Positions 35,714 through 50,700 of a stretch of 64,000 nucleotides of DNA are shown piece by piece. The position numbers and the translations under genes were made by a program. The notes under the pieces are model-generated. The model saw nothing but the letters and a program-made list of their open reading frames with translations, had not been told where the DNA came from and made no database searches. Position 1 is the stretch's first letter, and every line of letters begins with the position of its first letter. The stretch comes from Cyprinodon diabolis (lineage: Eukaryota > Chordata > Actinopteri > Cyprinodontiformes > Cyprinodontidae), in NCBI GenBank assembly GCA_030533445.1, contig CM060081.1, forward strand, positions 21,063,611 through 21,127,610, written 5' to 3'.

Positions 35714-38700
35714 TCACGGCAGTGCATCAGTGTTCTTTCTCAGGGAGCCATGACCAAGGGCCCGGCCCCTCAGGCTCTGGGAGCTGGCTGACAGGATCTA
35801 CAAAAAAATGAGACTGATTGTAGCAGAAACCAAGCTAGAGGCTTGTGAGATTATCAAGCAGTAGACATGTGATAAGTGCCAGAATAAAACTATTGTAGAT
35901 TCAGCAAATGCTACCACTTTTTCTTCTTTTTACTGTAAATTTTAATAAAACAAACTCTAAAATCTCCAGTTCTAGTCAGAGGTCCTGTTAAATATTTAAT
36001 AATGTCAAAGTTGTGACTAAAAGGAAATATGTAATTTTTGCAGAATCATTTTACTCATGTTTTTGTCAATGATCGATTCCTAATAAAACTTTGCTATCTT
36101 AACACGTTGAGATGTCTTATTGTGGGTGAACATGGACTAAAGTTTAGAAAACAAGCTTAAGAATTTAGGCTAGTTTTACAAGAGCCAAATCGAGACGACT
36201 ACTTCTAGAGCATCACTACTACTGCAGTTATGGTTGGATGTTGAAGTGGACACTGTCATGAGGGGAAATTTGGTGAACAGGGTCATTGGCAGATGAAGCT
36301 TAAAGGAACGAGCATACAGATGTACCTCAAATTACTGGAAATAGAGAGATGCTGCTGATGCTCATAGATCTGTTTTAATAGTTGAAACTTCTGGTTGTGG
36401 CCTCTTTTGGCAGAATAATGAATGGGGGGGGGGGGACAGTTTGTTACTGTTTGTTTATGACGACAAACTAGTGCTGGATGGAAGTACCACATATTTTAAT
36501 CATTAAACATTTGAGATGTACAGGTTGTGGATTGCCTGGTTGCTTTCTGAATACCAGCAGAGACCAGACCTGTGTAAATGCAAGTTTCACAGGAACAGCA
36601 AAAAACTTGCAAAATATTAAAATAGTAAACGAAGAAATGAGAACAGAGACACAAACAGTAAATTACAGAACAGAGAAAAATATTGCAAGTTAAGAAAAGT
36701 TGCAAACTGGTGCTGCATGATGGAAGTATCCCAGACCACTAGGGGGAGACAACCAACTCGTATATGAGACCTTACTAGTGCTGGAACTAAAGATTATTTT
36801 GCAATTAATCGATTAATCAGATAGCCAAGGGTACTTTAAAGAAGATTTTTTTTTAATGAATTTTATGAATTTTTTTTTATGGATAAAAAAAAGTTTTTTT
36901 TTCATCTTAAACGAAAACAGTTTGTTTTTTTTTTTTACAATGTTGGTACAGTTTCTGCTTCAAGTGTGTTGCTCAGTCAGCTAAATTAGTTGACGATTAT
37001 GTCAATAATAGATTAATCACGATTAATCCGATTAACTTGTTTCAGCCCTAGACCTGAACATTATTGAAGGCATAAATGGATTGCTAAGACAGGTTAAGTG
37101 TTTACAAAAAAAAGGTCCAAAGGAAAACTTAAAACTTAGTCCAGAGGTTTTCTAGTTATCGTCCAATGTCTGGCTCTGGTCTATAGATCAGTTCATAGTA
37201 ATGTCTATGTTCTGGTCCCATTTTATCATCAGCCATAATATAAGCATTGATTTAAAGAAAACAACTGATAAACTATGTATTTGAAGTCATGCACACATGA
37301 TGGATCTAAAGAAAACTAGATTATTAGAAAGAGTAGGCATGCAAAATACAGGTTAATACCGAGCAATGGGTTTATTGTTCCATTTAAAGCCTACAACTAC
37401 AATACTATAGCGCATTGACACAATCCTGCCCAACCCTGCAGAATCGCTCTTCTCTGAGAATGCCCCTGGTAGAATAGGGTTCTTCCTTATCCAGTGGAAA
37501 CCCGGCGTAATGAAATTCTTAAACTGTTGTTAAAGCATGAATTTCATTGATACTGATGATTCCAGAGCAGCTATCGGCAGCATCGATGCACTGATTGATG
37601 GGAACATGGCAGCTGCCATAACGAGATTAACTAGGGTCACAAATATCCTGTTCTTTTCACATTGCAGGAAAAATATAGATATTGCAAGATTGGATAGTTA
37701 TAACAGGCCTGGATGGTTCTGTTTTTTGTGACCACCAAGTCTGAGAAAATAAATAAGATCCCAGTAAAACAGAAGTATTCCACAGATTTTCACGCTCTAT
37801 TAAGCAATTTAATAATTCCGCAAAGTTCCTCAGCTGACACCAGATCCTAAATGTAAATCCGTCTGTGGAGAGATGGAAGCGGTGCCGGTGAGTTAGTCCA
37901 ACAGGAATGTTTTCAGAGCTGAGTGACTCAGATCATGCCAGGTTTGCGTTATCGAGCTGGAGTTGTGGAGTTGTAGGCTGTAAATGAAACAATGACCCAT
38001 TTGGCCATTACCACCAGCTTCTTATGTACCTACTCTGTAATTCCCTTCTTTTCCTTGGATATACCAGGGCAGAGGTTTTCAGTACTAACATTTACAATAG
38101 CTTTTAATTAATCATATAATCAGGATTTGTTTTTACATAGAAGTCCAGAAAACATGGAACCAAAGTCTGTGCATGTAGTATTTTTTCTGGTAAACTGGGC
38201 CAGATTGCTTTTCACCGACTGACTTCCTGCCTGAATGACAGACAGTTGCTACTATCAAAGATCAGCATTCCCCGACAGTCAGAGCGGTTCCATCGGGTGC
38301 GTTTCTGAACCATACCATGCGCCCGATTTTCTGCCTTCAGAACCTTTCCAACCACAGGATGATTCACTTTAGATGATGAGTTCAAGGAGGGAGAAAAGCT
38401 CTGATATCTCAGCATCACCTGAAATCCTTTTTCTTTTTTTTTTTTATGGTTTTCTACTTTTACCGGTACTATATAAAACATATGGACTAACATGAACGTT
38501 ACATTTTCTTTATTCTTAAAAAAAAAAATAAAGTTTAGACTGTACTGCTTCAATATACTAATCAAATGTATTGGTTCTTCTTTTTTGTAAAATTACCCAC
38601 TCTTTACTCCATCCAGACAGTGTCTTGCCCACGACCAAAATCTAATAAATTAGCAAAGATTCCCAAAGGAGTAAATCATGATAATCTAATTAAAATCAAA

Positions 38701-41700
38701 ATAACTCCAATTGGGGAAAAAGTTAAAACAATTAAATGCGGTCTGTTTAACATAAGATCGCTTTCCTCTAAAAGTCTGCTAGTTAAGGACTTGATTTGTG
38801 ATAATCACATTGACTTGTTTTGCCTTACAGAAACCTGGCTGCAGCAAGAGGATTATGTGAGCATAAATGAGGCAACTCCTTCAAGCTATTTAAATTTTCA
38901 CATACCCAGAAGTTTGGGCGAGGAGGAGGAGTAGCAACAATCTTCCAGTCTGACTTACTGATTACTCCCAAAACAGTTAATACCTACACTGCAAAAAATC
39001 TACATCTAGATAAGTCATTTTTTCTTAAAATAAGTGCATTTGTTCTTGAATTAAGGAGGTAAAAGAGACATTTTGCCAGTGGAATAAGACAATTTACACT
39101 CAAAATAAGAAAACACAATTGCATTGTCTTATTTCAAGTGCATATTATCTGATTATCTTATTTTAAGAGTAAAAATACTCATTCCATTGGCAAACTATCT
39201 CATTTACCTACTCAAATTAAGGGTGAATACACTTAATTTAAGACATTTTTACTTATTTCTAGATGGTTTTTGCAGTGTACAACTCTTTTGAACATTTAAC
39301 CCTTAATTTCCCTCATCCAAATTTCAAGGCAAGAAAACCTCTTCTTTTTGTAACTTTGTATCGTCCACCAGGTCCTTACTCTGAATTTTTAGATGAGTTT
39401 TCAGAGTTCCTTTCTGATTTGGTATTAAATACTGACAGGGTCATCATAGCGGGAGATTTTAACATCCATGCTGACATTGAAGGCGATAGCTTAAGAGCAG
39501 CCTTTAATGCTATCTTAGACACTATTGGCTTTGTTCAAAATGTGAATAGTCCCACACATTCTCATCTTCATACTTTGGATCTTGTGCTGACATACGGCAT
39601 AGAATGTGAAGAAATAACAGTATTTCCTCACAACCCTGTCCTCTCTGACCACTTTCTAATAAACTTCAGGATTACTTTAACAGAGTTCTCCTCCCCCAAA
39701 AGAAGGTTCAATTTTAGTAGATCTTTATCAGATAGTGCAGTTATAAATTTTAAAGAATCTGCTTCACTTTCTCTCTCCTCTGTGTCGCTGAGCAGTGCTG
39801 CAGAGTGCAAAAGCATAGCTTATTCCCCTTCACAGGTTGATGATTTTGTTGATGGGGTTGCTAGTTCTCTGCGTACTGCCTTAGACAACGCAGCTCCCTT
39901 GAAAATGAAAACTGTTAAAAATAGAAAACTTGCTCCTTGGTTTAATGCAGAGCTGCGTACTTTGAAGCAAAATGCTAGGAAACTGGAGAGAAAATATCGC
40001 TCCACAGGCCTGCGGGAGTCCTTCCTAGTCTGGAAAAATGGTTTACTGCTGTATAAGAGGACCCTTTGTAAAGCAAGAGCAGCATACTTCTCCTCATTAA
40101 TAGAGGAGAATAAGAATAATCCTAGATTTCTTTTTAATACAGTTGCCAAACTCACCCAGAGCCATAGCTCTGTTGAACAGTCTATTCCACCTGCTCTTAG
40201 CAACAAGGATTTTATGGGATTCTTTATAAATAAGATTGATCTTATTAAAAATTAGATCATAAGCACTCCTCTATCCGCGATTGTACCTGAGGTAGTCATG
40301 GAATCTGAACCGGGTTTAGACTGCTTTGATCCAGTTGAACTTTCTGAATTAGCAAAATTATTGTCTTCATCTCAGCCTTCAACTTGTATGTTAGATCCAG
40401 TTCCAACCAGGTTATTTAAGGAGGTATTCCCTTTGATCTCCTCCTCCATTTTAGATGTGATTAATCTATCTCAGTTACAGGGATATGTACCTAAAGCTTT
40501 TAAGGTTGCTGTAATTAAACCTCTGCTTAAGAAACCGTCTCTTGAGCCAGATGACTTGGTTAATTATAGACCTATATCCAATCTTCCTTTCTTATCCAAA
40601 ATTCTTGAGAAAGTAGTTGCCAAACAAGTTTGCGATCACTTATACCATAATTAACTTTTTGAAGAGTTTCAGTCTGGCTTTAGAGCTCATCATAGCACTG
40701 AAACAGCTCTGGTGAAAGTCACTAATGATATTCTCATGGCCTCAGATAATGGACTTGTATCTGTTCTCGTCCTGTTGGATCTTAGTGCTGCATTTGATAC
40801 AGTTGACCATAATATTCTTTTAGAAAGACTTGAATATTTTGTTGGAATTAAAGGAACAGCACTAGACTGGTTTAAATCTTATCTATCTGATCGAATTCAG
40901 TTTGTTTATGTTAATGATAGATCTTCAACACGCTCAAAGGTTACCTGTGGAGTACCACAGGGATCAGTGCTAGGACCAATTCTCTTTACTTTATACATGC
41001 TCCCAATTGGTAGAGTTATTAGACAGCATGGGATTAATTTTCACTGTTATGCTGATGATACCCAGCTATATCTGTCTATAAATCCAGATGAAGCTAACCC
41101 ATTACATAGATTACAGGCATGTCTTGAAGACATAAAAACCTGGATGACTCTTAACTTTCTGCTTCTGAATGCAGACAAAACAGAAGTTATATACTTTGGA
41201 CAAGAGTCTCTGAAAAAGAAGCTGATTAGCCAGTCACTTCATTTTGATGGGATTAAACTGATTTCAGATAATAAAGTAAAATATCTTGGTGTTATTTTTT
41301 TATCAGGACCTGTCATTTAAATCCCATATCAAAGAGGTTTCTAGAGTTTCCTTCTTTCATCTGAGGAACATTGCAAAAATTAGAAATCTCCTGTCCAGGG
41401 GTGATGCTGAGAAACTAGTCCATGCATTTGTTACTTCAAGGCTGGACTATTGTAATTCTTTACTATCAGGAAGTCCACAAACTGTAGTTAAAAGCCTTCA
41501 GCTGATCCAAAATGCTGCAGCCAGAGTTCTGATGAAAATTAAAAAGAGAGATCATACTGTATCTCTCCTATCCTGGCTTCTCTTCATTGGCTTCCTGTTA
41601 AATCAAGAATTGAATTTAAAATCCTCCTTCTCACATATAAAGCCTTAAATGGCCAAGCTCCATCTTATATCAGAGAACTGATTGTTCCTTATGTTCCTAA

Positions 41701-44700
41701 CAGAGCACTTCGCTCTCAATCTGCAGGTTTACTAGTTGTTCCTAGAATTTCTAAAAGTAGAATGGGAGGCAGATCTTTTAGTTATCAGGCTCCTCTCCTG
41801 TGGAACCAACTTCCAGTTTTAGTCCGTGAGGCAGACACCCTGTCTACTTTTAAGGCTAGACTTAAAACTTTCCTTTTTGATAAAGCTTATAGTTAGGGTG
41901 GCTCAGGTTATCCTGAGCTATCTCCATAGTTATGCTGCTATAGACTTAGACTTCTGGAGGACATAGGGACCCCCATTTCATCATTCTGCTTCATTCTCTC
42001 TCTGTTCTCCTATTCTGCAGAATCTGTTAGTTCAATCTCTAACCTTCTGCTTTCTCTGCTTTTCCTCAGAGTAGCTTTGCTTCGTCTGTTCCTGTTTGGC
42101 TGTGACGTCATCCTGGAAAGAAACATCAGCTGTGCTGCTTCCATCAACACCCTTGTTTATAGATGTTGGAGATCGGCCTGTTTTCCAGTGTGGTCCTGTT
42201 TCTCTGACCGTGACTGAGTGGATGTGCTCTCTTCGTCCTCTGGCATGGGAGCTGCCTTGGAGCTCGTCTGCCTGGCTGTGTGTTTCCTGGACGGGGCCGT
42301 CTTTTACAGCTGCTTTTTGTATCTCTGCTTCTGTCTCCTTGAACCCCAGTCGGCCTCGGCAGATGGCCACTCACACTGAGCCTGGTGTCTGCTGTAGGTT
42401 TCTTCCTGTTAAAAGGGAGTTTTTCCTCTCCACTGTTGCTACAAGCATGCTTAGTGTGAGGGATTGTATTTGAGTCAATGAGTCAATGCAATCAACTGGT
42501 TTTCCTTAGATAGAAAACTTTGTATCAATTTGACTGTATGATCTGGTTGAACTGTAAAGTGCCTTGAGATGACATGTGTTGTGAATTTGGCGCTATATAA
42601 ATAAACTGAATTGAAATTGAATTGAAACAGTTGACAGTAAAAACTTGAACATTTAAGAGAAAAAAAATTGATTTCTTGGATAACAAATTTTTACAAAGCC
42701 TCTTATATAGATCTATAAGTTGAGCTACAAAGCTTAAATATTGTCTGGGTAATAAAAAAACCCATGGGGTTCTTCAAAAGGACTGAGACAAACATAAAAT
42801 CACACATTAGCAGGTATTGTTGGATAGTCCAAACAAAGCGGTTTAATATCCACATAAAGAAACGGAACAATAGGCAACAGATTTTTATTCACTACATTGA
42901 ATTTCTATGTTGTTCACATCTGCTTTGTTTGCTCTATTCACAAACTGACCAGCAGATGGGTAAATGCAAAGAAAAAAAAACGTTATGCACACACAACATG
43001 AAGACATCATAAGGAGAAATTTGAGCTAACATATTTACTCATTTCCGTTGGGTTGGCCTATAAAGCCCATTTCAACTGTTTCAGAACAAGCTCCTCACAG
43101 GTATAACAATGAAACCCATCCTACCTTCACCAGCACATAGTCTCCAGGGCAGATTGGTGCAGTGATGGATGCAGAGGACTGAACGGCAACATCTTCTTTG
43201 GGGAAAATCACTTTCATGTTCCCATCAGTTCTCCCACACAGATCCACGGAAGATCTTTTACTTTCCTTTACAAAAATAAAGAGGGGAGTTAAGCGGCGTT
43301 GCCTGGTAACAGGTTAGTGTAACCCTTTACACCATATTAGATAATTTTATTCCTTCATGTTAAAAGGACATAATCAGGTTCACATTTCCCTATGGTTAAA
43401 GTCAGCAAACCTGAAGAAGTATTCCACTAACAGAAATGATGAACAAAAAGATGAAGAAACCTTATATCTTGGATACAATGGCACAGATTCACTTTTTTTT
43501 TTTTTTTTTAATGCACCACCTTCTTCGATCTGAACTGCAAACCTACAAAAGACGTGGCTCTTGCCTAAACTAATGGGCCGGCAAACAAGAGCATTAACCA
43601 GAGAAGCAGGCAAGAGAAAGATCTACAGCTCAGGTCGGAGAATCTGATCTGTGTTTTAAAAATCAGATATTATGTTAGAGAGGCTGAACTCACTCCCTCG
43701 ACCAGCACCAGCTGCGTGCTGCCGATGATGGCAGCGTTGACCTTCGCAGCTTCCTCCCGGAAAACACAGATGCACTCCTCCAGCCTCCGCTGTTTTACAT
43801 GTGGCGCCACGTCGTCCTGTAGCCGATGGAAGGCGTGTGTCTTCTGCAAGGGATCAGACACACAAAAAAAAGAAAGATAAAAAAGATTATTTACTAGAAA
43901 GCAAATGTATGATAGACGACCCTTCGTTGGTGTTATAAGAGCTCACCTTCCGCATGCTGTAGCCAAACAGGAAGCCCACATTGTAGCCAACCTCTTTAAT
44001 TAGGGAGAGAGTTTGCTGGTGGTCTTTTTCTGTTTCGCCACAGAAACCGGAGATGAAGTCGCTGCTGAGACTCACGTCTAAAATGCAAACATAAAGTCAC
44101 TGGTCAGTCACTGATTTCATGAAGCAAAAACCCCATAAACTAGGGTTTTCTTTTCTTCTTTTACACAACAACATATTAGACTATGGTCCACATTCATTGC
44201 TTTAGTTGCTTAAATGTTTAAGAAAACAAACCTCTGCAACAAATTAAAAAAAAAACATTTTTAAACTTCAACCTCCTCTAAAGGTACGGCTTAGGTCCAG
44301 TTGAAGCTGGATGCTTTTGCATTTAGATGAAGAAATTGGCAGAACTGTTACCACACTGGGACAATCTGCAGTAAAGATCCCATTCCTTTATTCGTTTTGT
44401 GCAAGAGAAGAAACGCTGACGTCTCTGCCTTCTCATTGGCGGAGTCAGCGGTAAACAGGCGCACTGATCTGTGAAGGATCGGCCTCCTGTGGCGAGCCAA
44501 CTAAGCGGAAGGTGTCAGAAAAGATTATACTAAAACTAAAACTGCAATGGGAACACTTTCTGCTGCTCCACTGCTGAGTCACATTTATGTTTTAACAGTT
44601 TAACGTCATTATGGGAATAACTTCAGATTTATTTGGATTTATTTTATTTAGTCCTGCTTCACCAACATTTTTCAGCTAACTGTGGATTTTCTCTTTACTA

Positions 44701-47700
44701 CATGGGCTCATAATACTACAGAAATATATCATTACATCTAAATCCTCTACTTGGAACCTGGATGGCTTTTTTATTTAAGGTTTACTTCCTTCATTTAATC
44801 ATAATGACTCCACCCCCGTGCCTTACTTGGTCTTATCCAAAGAGGTGCTACTGTCTCTCATGTGGCCATAAAGTTTTTTTCCAGGATGTATTTCGGTTCT
44901 CCATTTGGGCCAAATTTGCTTTAACAGACCATGAATTTCATAACCATCCAGAAGCAAGAGGTTCTTAATTTATTGTCATTCTTTTGACCCAACCTATGGC
45001 ATGTTTTCCAACATATGGCAGCGCTCAAAAAGGCCTGAGCCTTGAATGTTTCTGGATAACTGTTGCTGAACATCAGAATCAACAGCTTTATATCAGATGG
45101 TTACAGTTCAAGCCACATAGTAAAAAGATGGAGATAGCTGGGTGACCCTAATCCTAAAGGAACAGCTAAACTAGGTTAGGAATGCATGAAGCAAATGTTG
45201 CTTTATTACCATTGGCAGGAAGTGACACATTAAAAAAAACTCTGACCACCCTTCACAGAGAGTGTAAATATCAAGCTGGAATTATACCAAAAGCTTATTA
45301 ATGGCTACAAAAAGAAATATGGTCAGAATACAGCATGATGTAAGTTGGAATAAAAAATTAAAGCTTAAGTGTGTAATTTTCAGCAACATCTAACGTCCAG
45401 ACTGCAGAACGCAGCAACATGAACATCTCCCCCCCAACCGCTTCTCCCCCCCAACAGTACGGCGAGCGTTACGGGACAAAATGTCTTCCACGACTTCCGC
45501 ATCACCTACCTTCTCAAGTGATGAGGTTTGTTTACATAGATAATTTTACAGATAGTATTTATTAGTATCTGTAGTAGTATTTAGTATCTATTGTTCAGTA
45601 CCGTCTCAGTTCATCTCTCTCAACTTGCCGTAGTTACTTTCAAGCGTAATGGGCGATCTCGCAATCGCTAGTTTGTTGGCTCTGCGCTGCCGTAGCGCAA
45701 AGATGTCTGCCTCCATGACTGCGAGACCCGCTCCTATGTAATTATAAATAACAAATTCTAAGGCAACGCAAATATTAAGGTTAAGAGGCTGAGCTCGTAG
45801 ATGATGATAAATAACATAGTTATGTATAATATATTACATTTCTGACTGTATATCCCTGTAATTATTACACACTGTAGCTTTAAGCAGGAGGGTTTAATTG
45901 ATGCGAGACCATCTCTAAGTTCTAAGTAGAACATTTTAACAGACAACATTTTTTCATCTCGAATGCAAAACATTTATATGTTTTTTTTACATATGTGGTA
46001 CAAATACTGCTCTAAGGGGGCTGCTCTTCCATCTGAAAGCATGCTTTAGAGTCTCTAGTTCATGATTAAACGATTATTTCAATAATCGATTGATGATGAT
46101 TAATCCAATTCATTATTTTAGCCCTAATTCATTTAGATTCATATTATATTAATGATAACATCATGCTTCAGATTTTCAACCTCTAATTTATGTACTATAT
46201 TAACTTGTTGACCTGCTTTTGTAACTAAAAGGCGTCGGACACTACTGCATTCACAGCCAACCTGACTGTGTCCACCATTTTCCTTCCTCTGTCTTTGCAA
46301 AGTGAATTAACTTTAATGGCTTGATCGTAGAAAAAGGATCTGCCTGCTATCTTTGCCTGCAGGTTTTCTGATCAGGTCAAATGTCTTTCACTCTGTTGGC
46401 TTTTTTTGCGTAGGCGGAGCGATCTTAATGTTGGGGCACATCAACTCTAACCTTTGCATCCCACTCAAACATCCCCTAAACTGTAAAACAGTTGTAGTTA
46501 TAAAAGTGGATCAGAAAGGCCGAAATTAATACAAAATTCATAATAATTTTATGTAAAGTTCTGTACATAGACTTCTAATGCTATTTCATTTGTGCTGTGC
46601 AGTGACGGTTGATAAATCGAGGTGGAACATGATTCTAGATGCTTACCTGGGATGATTCTCTTTATATTGTCCACCAGGTCCAGGTAGGCCTCCCTGGTGT
46701 AACTTAATAGGAAAGATAAAGAGTAATTCAAAATGATTCCTTCCTCACTCATTCTGAAAAGACAACAGTGACATCCTACCCGCGCCGCATGGCCTTTAGC
46801 ACCTGGTTACTCCCGCTCTGGGCGGGAAGATGGATCTGCTTACAGATGTTCTGGCGCTCTGCAATCAGCTGCAGAACCTGCAGGAACCCATAAACTAAGT
46901 CAGTTCCAAGAACTCAACTCCAGTGACTAAAAAACAGCTCAAAAGCAGAAACGGCTTTTCTATTATTTTCTTAACTCAAACACTATTGTTTGTCTTATTA
47001 TGACAGGAAATCAGCTGTATCATATGTACATCCAACTCCACCAGTTTACCTTAAGAAAATGAAAATGACTAGTATGGCATACCTCATCAGGAAAATCCTT
47101 CGGATGAGGAGAAGTGAACCTGATTCTCATGTCGGGGTCGATGCGCGACACTTGGTCGAGCAGATCGGAAAAGCGCAGACCTCCCTGCTTGGTTCGGTAG
47201 ACGGTGTCGAAGCCGCGGCTGAGCTTCGTCAGCTCTGGGCCACAGAACTGCTGCTCTGACGTGTCCCTGTAGCTGTTTACATTCTGACCCAGCAACGTCA
47301 CCTCCTTCACACCCTGACACACAAACATAGACAATACAGATGCAACTGATGGTGACTTTTCCCTGAATCAAGACGATAATATACCTGCAAAAATTAAAGC
47401 ATAAAACCAATTTCCTACAGCCCTGTTGCGGCTGCATCAGACATTTTTTCCAACTAAAACTCCTTAATAACCTGCTAATATGTACACTTTCAAAACGAAA
47501 AAGCTGCAAAGAAAACAAAGCAACACAATCAAAAAATTTTCCAGATTGCGCAGAGAGAGAATAAACTCTATTTGCATCAACTTGATAGGAAAGCGAAAGG
47601 ATCTCTGGAAATTACATCCCTGATTCTTTCACAGCGGTTACAGTCTATAGCATTTATAAAATCACTCCACGACTCAAGAAAATTTGTTTTAGATTATCCA

Positions 47701-50700
47701 TAAATAAAGCTAGTGTGCATTAAACTAGAGCATTATACGTCCACAATGAAGCTGCCTCACTAATATGTTTGACCATCTAAACTATTCCAGGCGGGGTGTG
47801 GTGAATTTTTTTTTTTTCTTTTGCAACAAGGGGGAAAAAATTATTGTAATTCAACAATAAAATAACATTTACTACTGGCATAACTTTCCTTAAAAGGCCG
47901 GTGAAATATTCAGGGTTTCTACATCAGGGCCTGAGTTTAAATATTGTAGCTGGAAGTCAAAATGGCATCACTTCAAGCTGAGCAACTTTCACAAAAAATA
48001 CTGAAAACATGGGTCGTTCTTTACCTGATCTGAGAGCATCTGTACTTCTTCAAGGATGGATCTGACAGGCCGGCTCCTCTCTCTGCCTCTTGTGAACGGA
48101 ACGATGCAGTAGCTGCACATATTGTCGCAGCCTCGCATGATGGAGCTGTTGGGAAAAAAAAGAAAGTATAGATAAGAACCGAGCCAGATGGTTTGCTCTA
48201 ATCAGAAGCCATGCTAGTTGGAGAAACGGATTACACAAAAGCACTGTAGCCCTGAGCGCCATGCTGAACGGGCATGACGTCTGCATAGGTCTCCTCTAGA
48301 GACAGCAGCACGTTGCTCGCCTGTTGACCTCCATCAGCGATAGCTAAAAGTCGAGGAAGGTCCCGGTAAGCATCAGGGCCGGCGAGGACATCCACCAGCT
48401 TCTCCCGCTCCAGCAGCTCCATCTTCAGCCTCTCTGCCATGCAGCCTGGACAAACGGTTCACACCTGTTAGAATATTGATGTATCCTCTAACCGTGTCAT
48501 GAATGTGGACATCGTCTTACCCAAGATGACTATTTTCATCGGTGACTTGCTTTTTAGTCGTTTCTTCTTCATGGCTGTAAGCTGCTGGAGTCTGTTCCAA
48601 ATTGTTTGTTCAGCCTTTTCTCTGTAGAACATAATTACTGCTGTTAATCTTACAATTTAGCCATATATATATATATATATATATATACACATGTATAATG
48701 GGAAATAAATGAACTTATTTGCACCTGAAGGATCTCACCTTATGGAGCAAGTCACCAGGAGAACAACGTCTGCCTAGAAGGACAAAAACAGCACTAAATA
48801 AAAGATGACAAAGAAGGCTTTCCATCTTTGGTGTCAGAAAATCAAACTGAAAAACTTCTAAAGGAATCCCAAATCACTGTACAGAAGTTAGTTTCCACAG
48901 CTTCTCCTTCTTGTTTTATGTCTTTGTATTCTTCACATACGCAGTAATGTTTTTTAAAACAAGTTCCTTTTAAATACGGGATCTAAAACACTCCTTGTCC
49001 TATAGAGAAGGACATACCCTTATAAAATAAGCTTTACTTCTTCATACCCCTTTTCAGACAATTTACATGAATTAATAATCATAAAATAATCAAAATTCAA
49101 TGTCAGATCTCATGTCTTTATGACCAGAGAGTTTGTTATATGAAATATTTTTTATTTGTTTATGTTTTATTGGCCTTTATAAGTAGTTGCACAAGAAGTA
49201 GGGCAGAGAGAAAGGGAAAGATATGCAGTATTATTGTGTCCCCTCCCGGGTGGAAAATAAAGTTTTAACTATTCTGTTCTATTAACCTGCAGAAAATATC
49301 TAAAAATAAGTAAACATTTTTTACAATAAGTGTATTCACCCTCAATTTGTGTCGGTAAATAAGATGATTTACCAATGGAATTACTATTTTTAGATTGTAT
49401 TTTTGCTAAAAAAAAAATAAAAAAATGTACAGTTTACATTTACAGTATTGTTTTAAATGTAAGCTGTCTTATTCCATTGGCAAAATGTCACACTTACCTG
49501 CTTAATTCAATAAAGAAATGCACTTATTTTAAGAACAATTTACTTCATTTTTTGCAGTGTAGGATTACTAACTGAACCATACAAGTCTTTGATATTATAA
49601 AAATTCAATAAGATTTGTCACAGAAATGAACAAGGAGTTAAGCTGGGAAAACATTTTCCAATGTGGAAAAACGTAGAGGTAAATAAGGCCGTACGGTATT
49701 CTCCAACAATATGCAGTGGAAATTGAAGCCCTAATAAGAAAATAAAAATACTGAGGGTCTGTGTAGGAGAATGCAAACGATATGTGTGGCAGTGCCCTCA
49801 GAGGTCACATGGAGTGAAAAACATTCCTGATGAAGAAGAGAAGAAAGCAAAGTAAATATAATAGGGAACATTTATTCTATGAGATGAATATGAATATTGG
49901 AAGGAGGAACAGACAGTGCCCATCGCTTCAGCTCTGAAAGAAATATCGGATCCTGAAGTGCTGTCCTCTTCTTTTTTGCTCTAAGGCTCGTTCTAGAAGC
50001 TGTTTTGCTGAGTGCAAGAGGATACGAGGTACTGCTAAGTAGAAAAAGAGGAACACCTGTCTTAGGCCCTTTAATTGATGTAAAATTTTAAAAAAGAGGA
50101 AATTCTACAATTATACTCCCAGCCAAGTAAGAGGTGGACACAGATTGAAGAAAATGCCTGAAAAAATAAGTTTCTCTGTATTATAGTTAGTCCATTTTAC
50201 TGTTTTGTGCTGATAAGTTTTTGTGTTTCTTCTACTGACTTGAAAATCAGGGGTTTATAGGGTATAATAAATAGGAAAAGGCTCATTTCTAATCTGCAAA
50301 AGGATCAAAGGCTGATTCATTTTTTTTTTCTTTTCAATAAACTTTCTTGCAAATATCAGACAACCTGATGATTATTTTGTTTAACACCTACAGCCATAGG
50401 GGTTGTTTTTAATGATTGATCTAATAGCGTCACAGTTTTAAAGCCAGAAGGACCTTAGACTAATAACCTGCTGTAGAAGTTGTGCACAGATCTCTGTCTC
50501 GCTAGTATACACCTGTTGATACAATCAGCTGGTTTCACAGGAACTTTTCAGCTAGATTAATAACTCAATAACTCATATTTTTATTCATTAATCTTCTGAT
50601 CTTATTTGGTTAATGCTATTTCTTATTTTAGGGTTTGATTATAAAGTAATTATTAGTGTTGCGTCAATGCCATTTTTTGGCCCCAATATTGATACATGAT

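Larger units (their letters stand above)
38566..42630 (+). mobile_element. Near-full-length LINE (CR1/L2-type), dead, inside a cdk5rap1 intron
   Basis: Non-LTR retrotransposon opposite in sense to its host gene. It has an apurinic-type endonuclease start ([15 protein letters not shown]), a reverse transcriptase with YADDTQLY, and a 3' region ending 'gcgctatataaataaactga' followed by AATTGAA repeats. Tail-only relatives occur at 1, 1191, 5014, 12355 and 16365. The 5' end is uncertain and may begin about 350 bp earlier. A MITE splits the endonuclease region (38987-39277). Confidence 0.9.

Noticed and set aside
38212..38565. Possible cdk5rap1 terminal exon within a 117-codon minus frame
   Set aside because: The peptide does not fit the CDK5RAP1 C-terminus, whereas 35714-35797 does and joins in phase.
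47087..47518. A 143-codon minus frame overlapping cdk5rap1 exon 7
   Set aside because: It is out of frame with the conserved [11 protein letters not shown] reading and is a shadow of the real exon.
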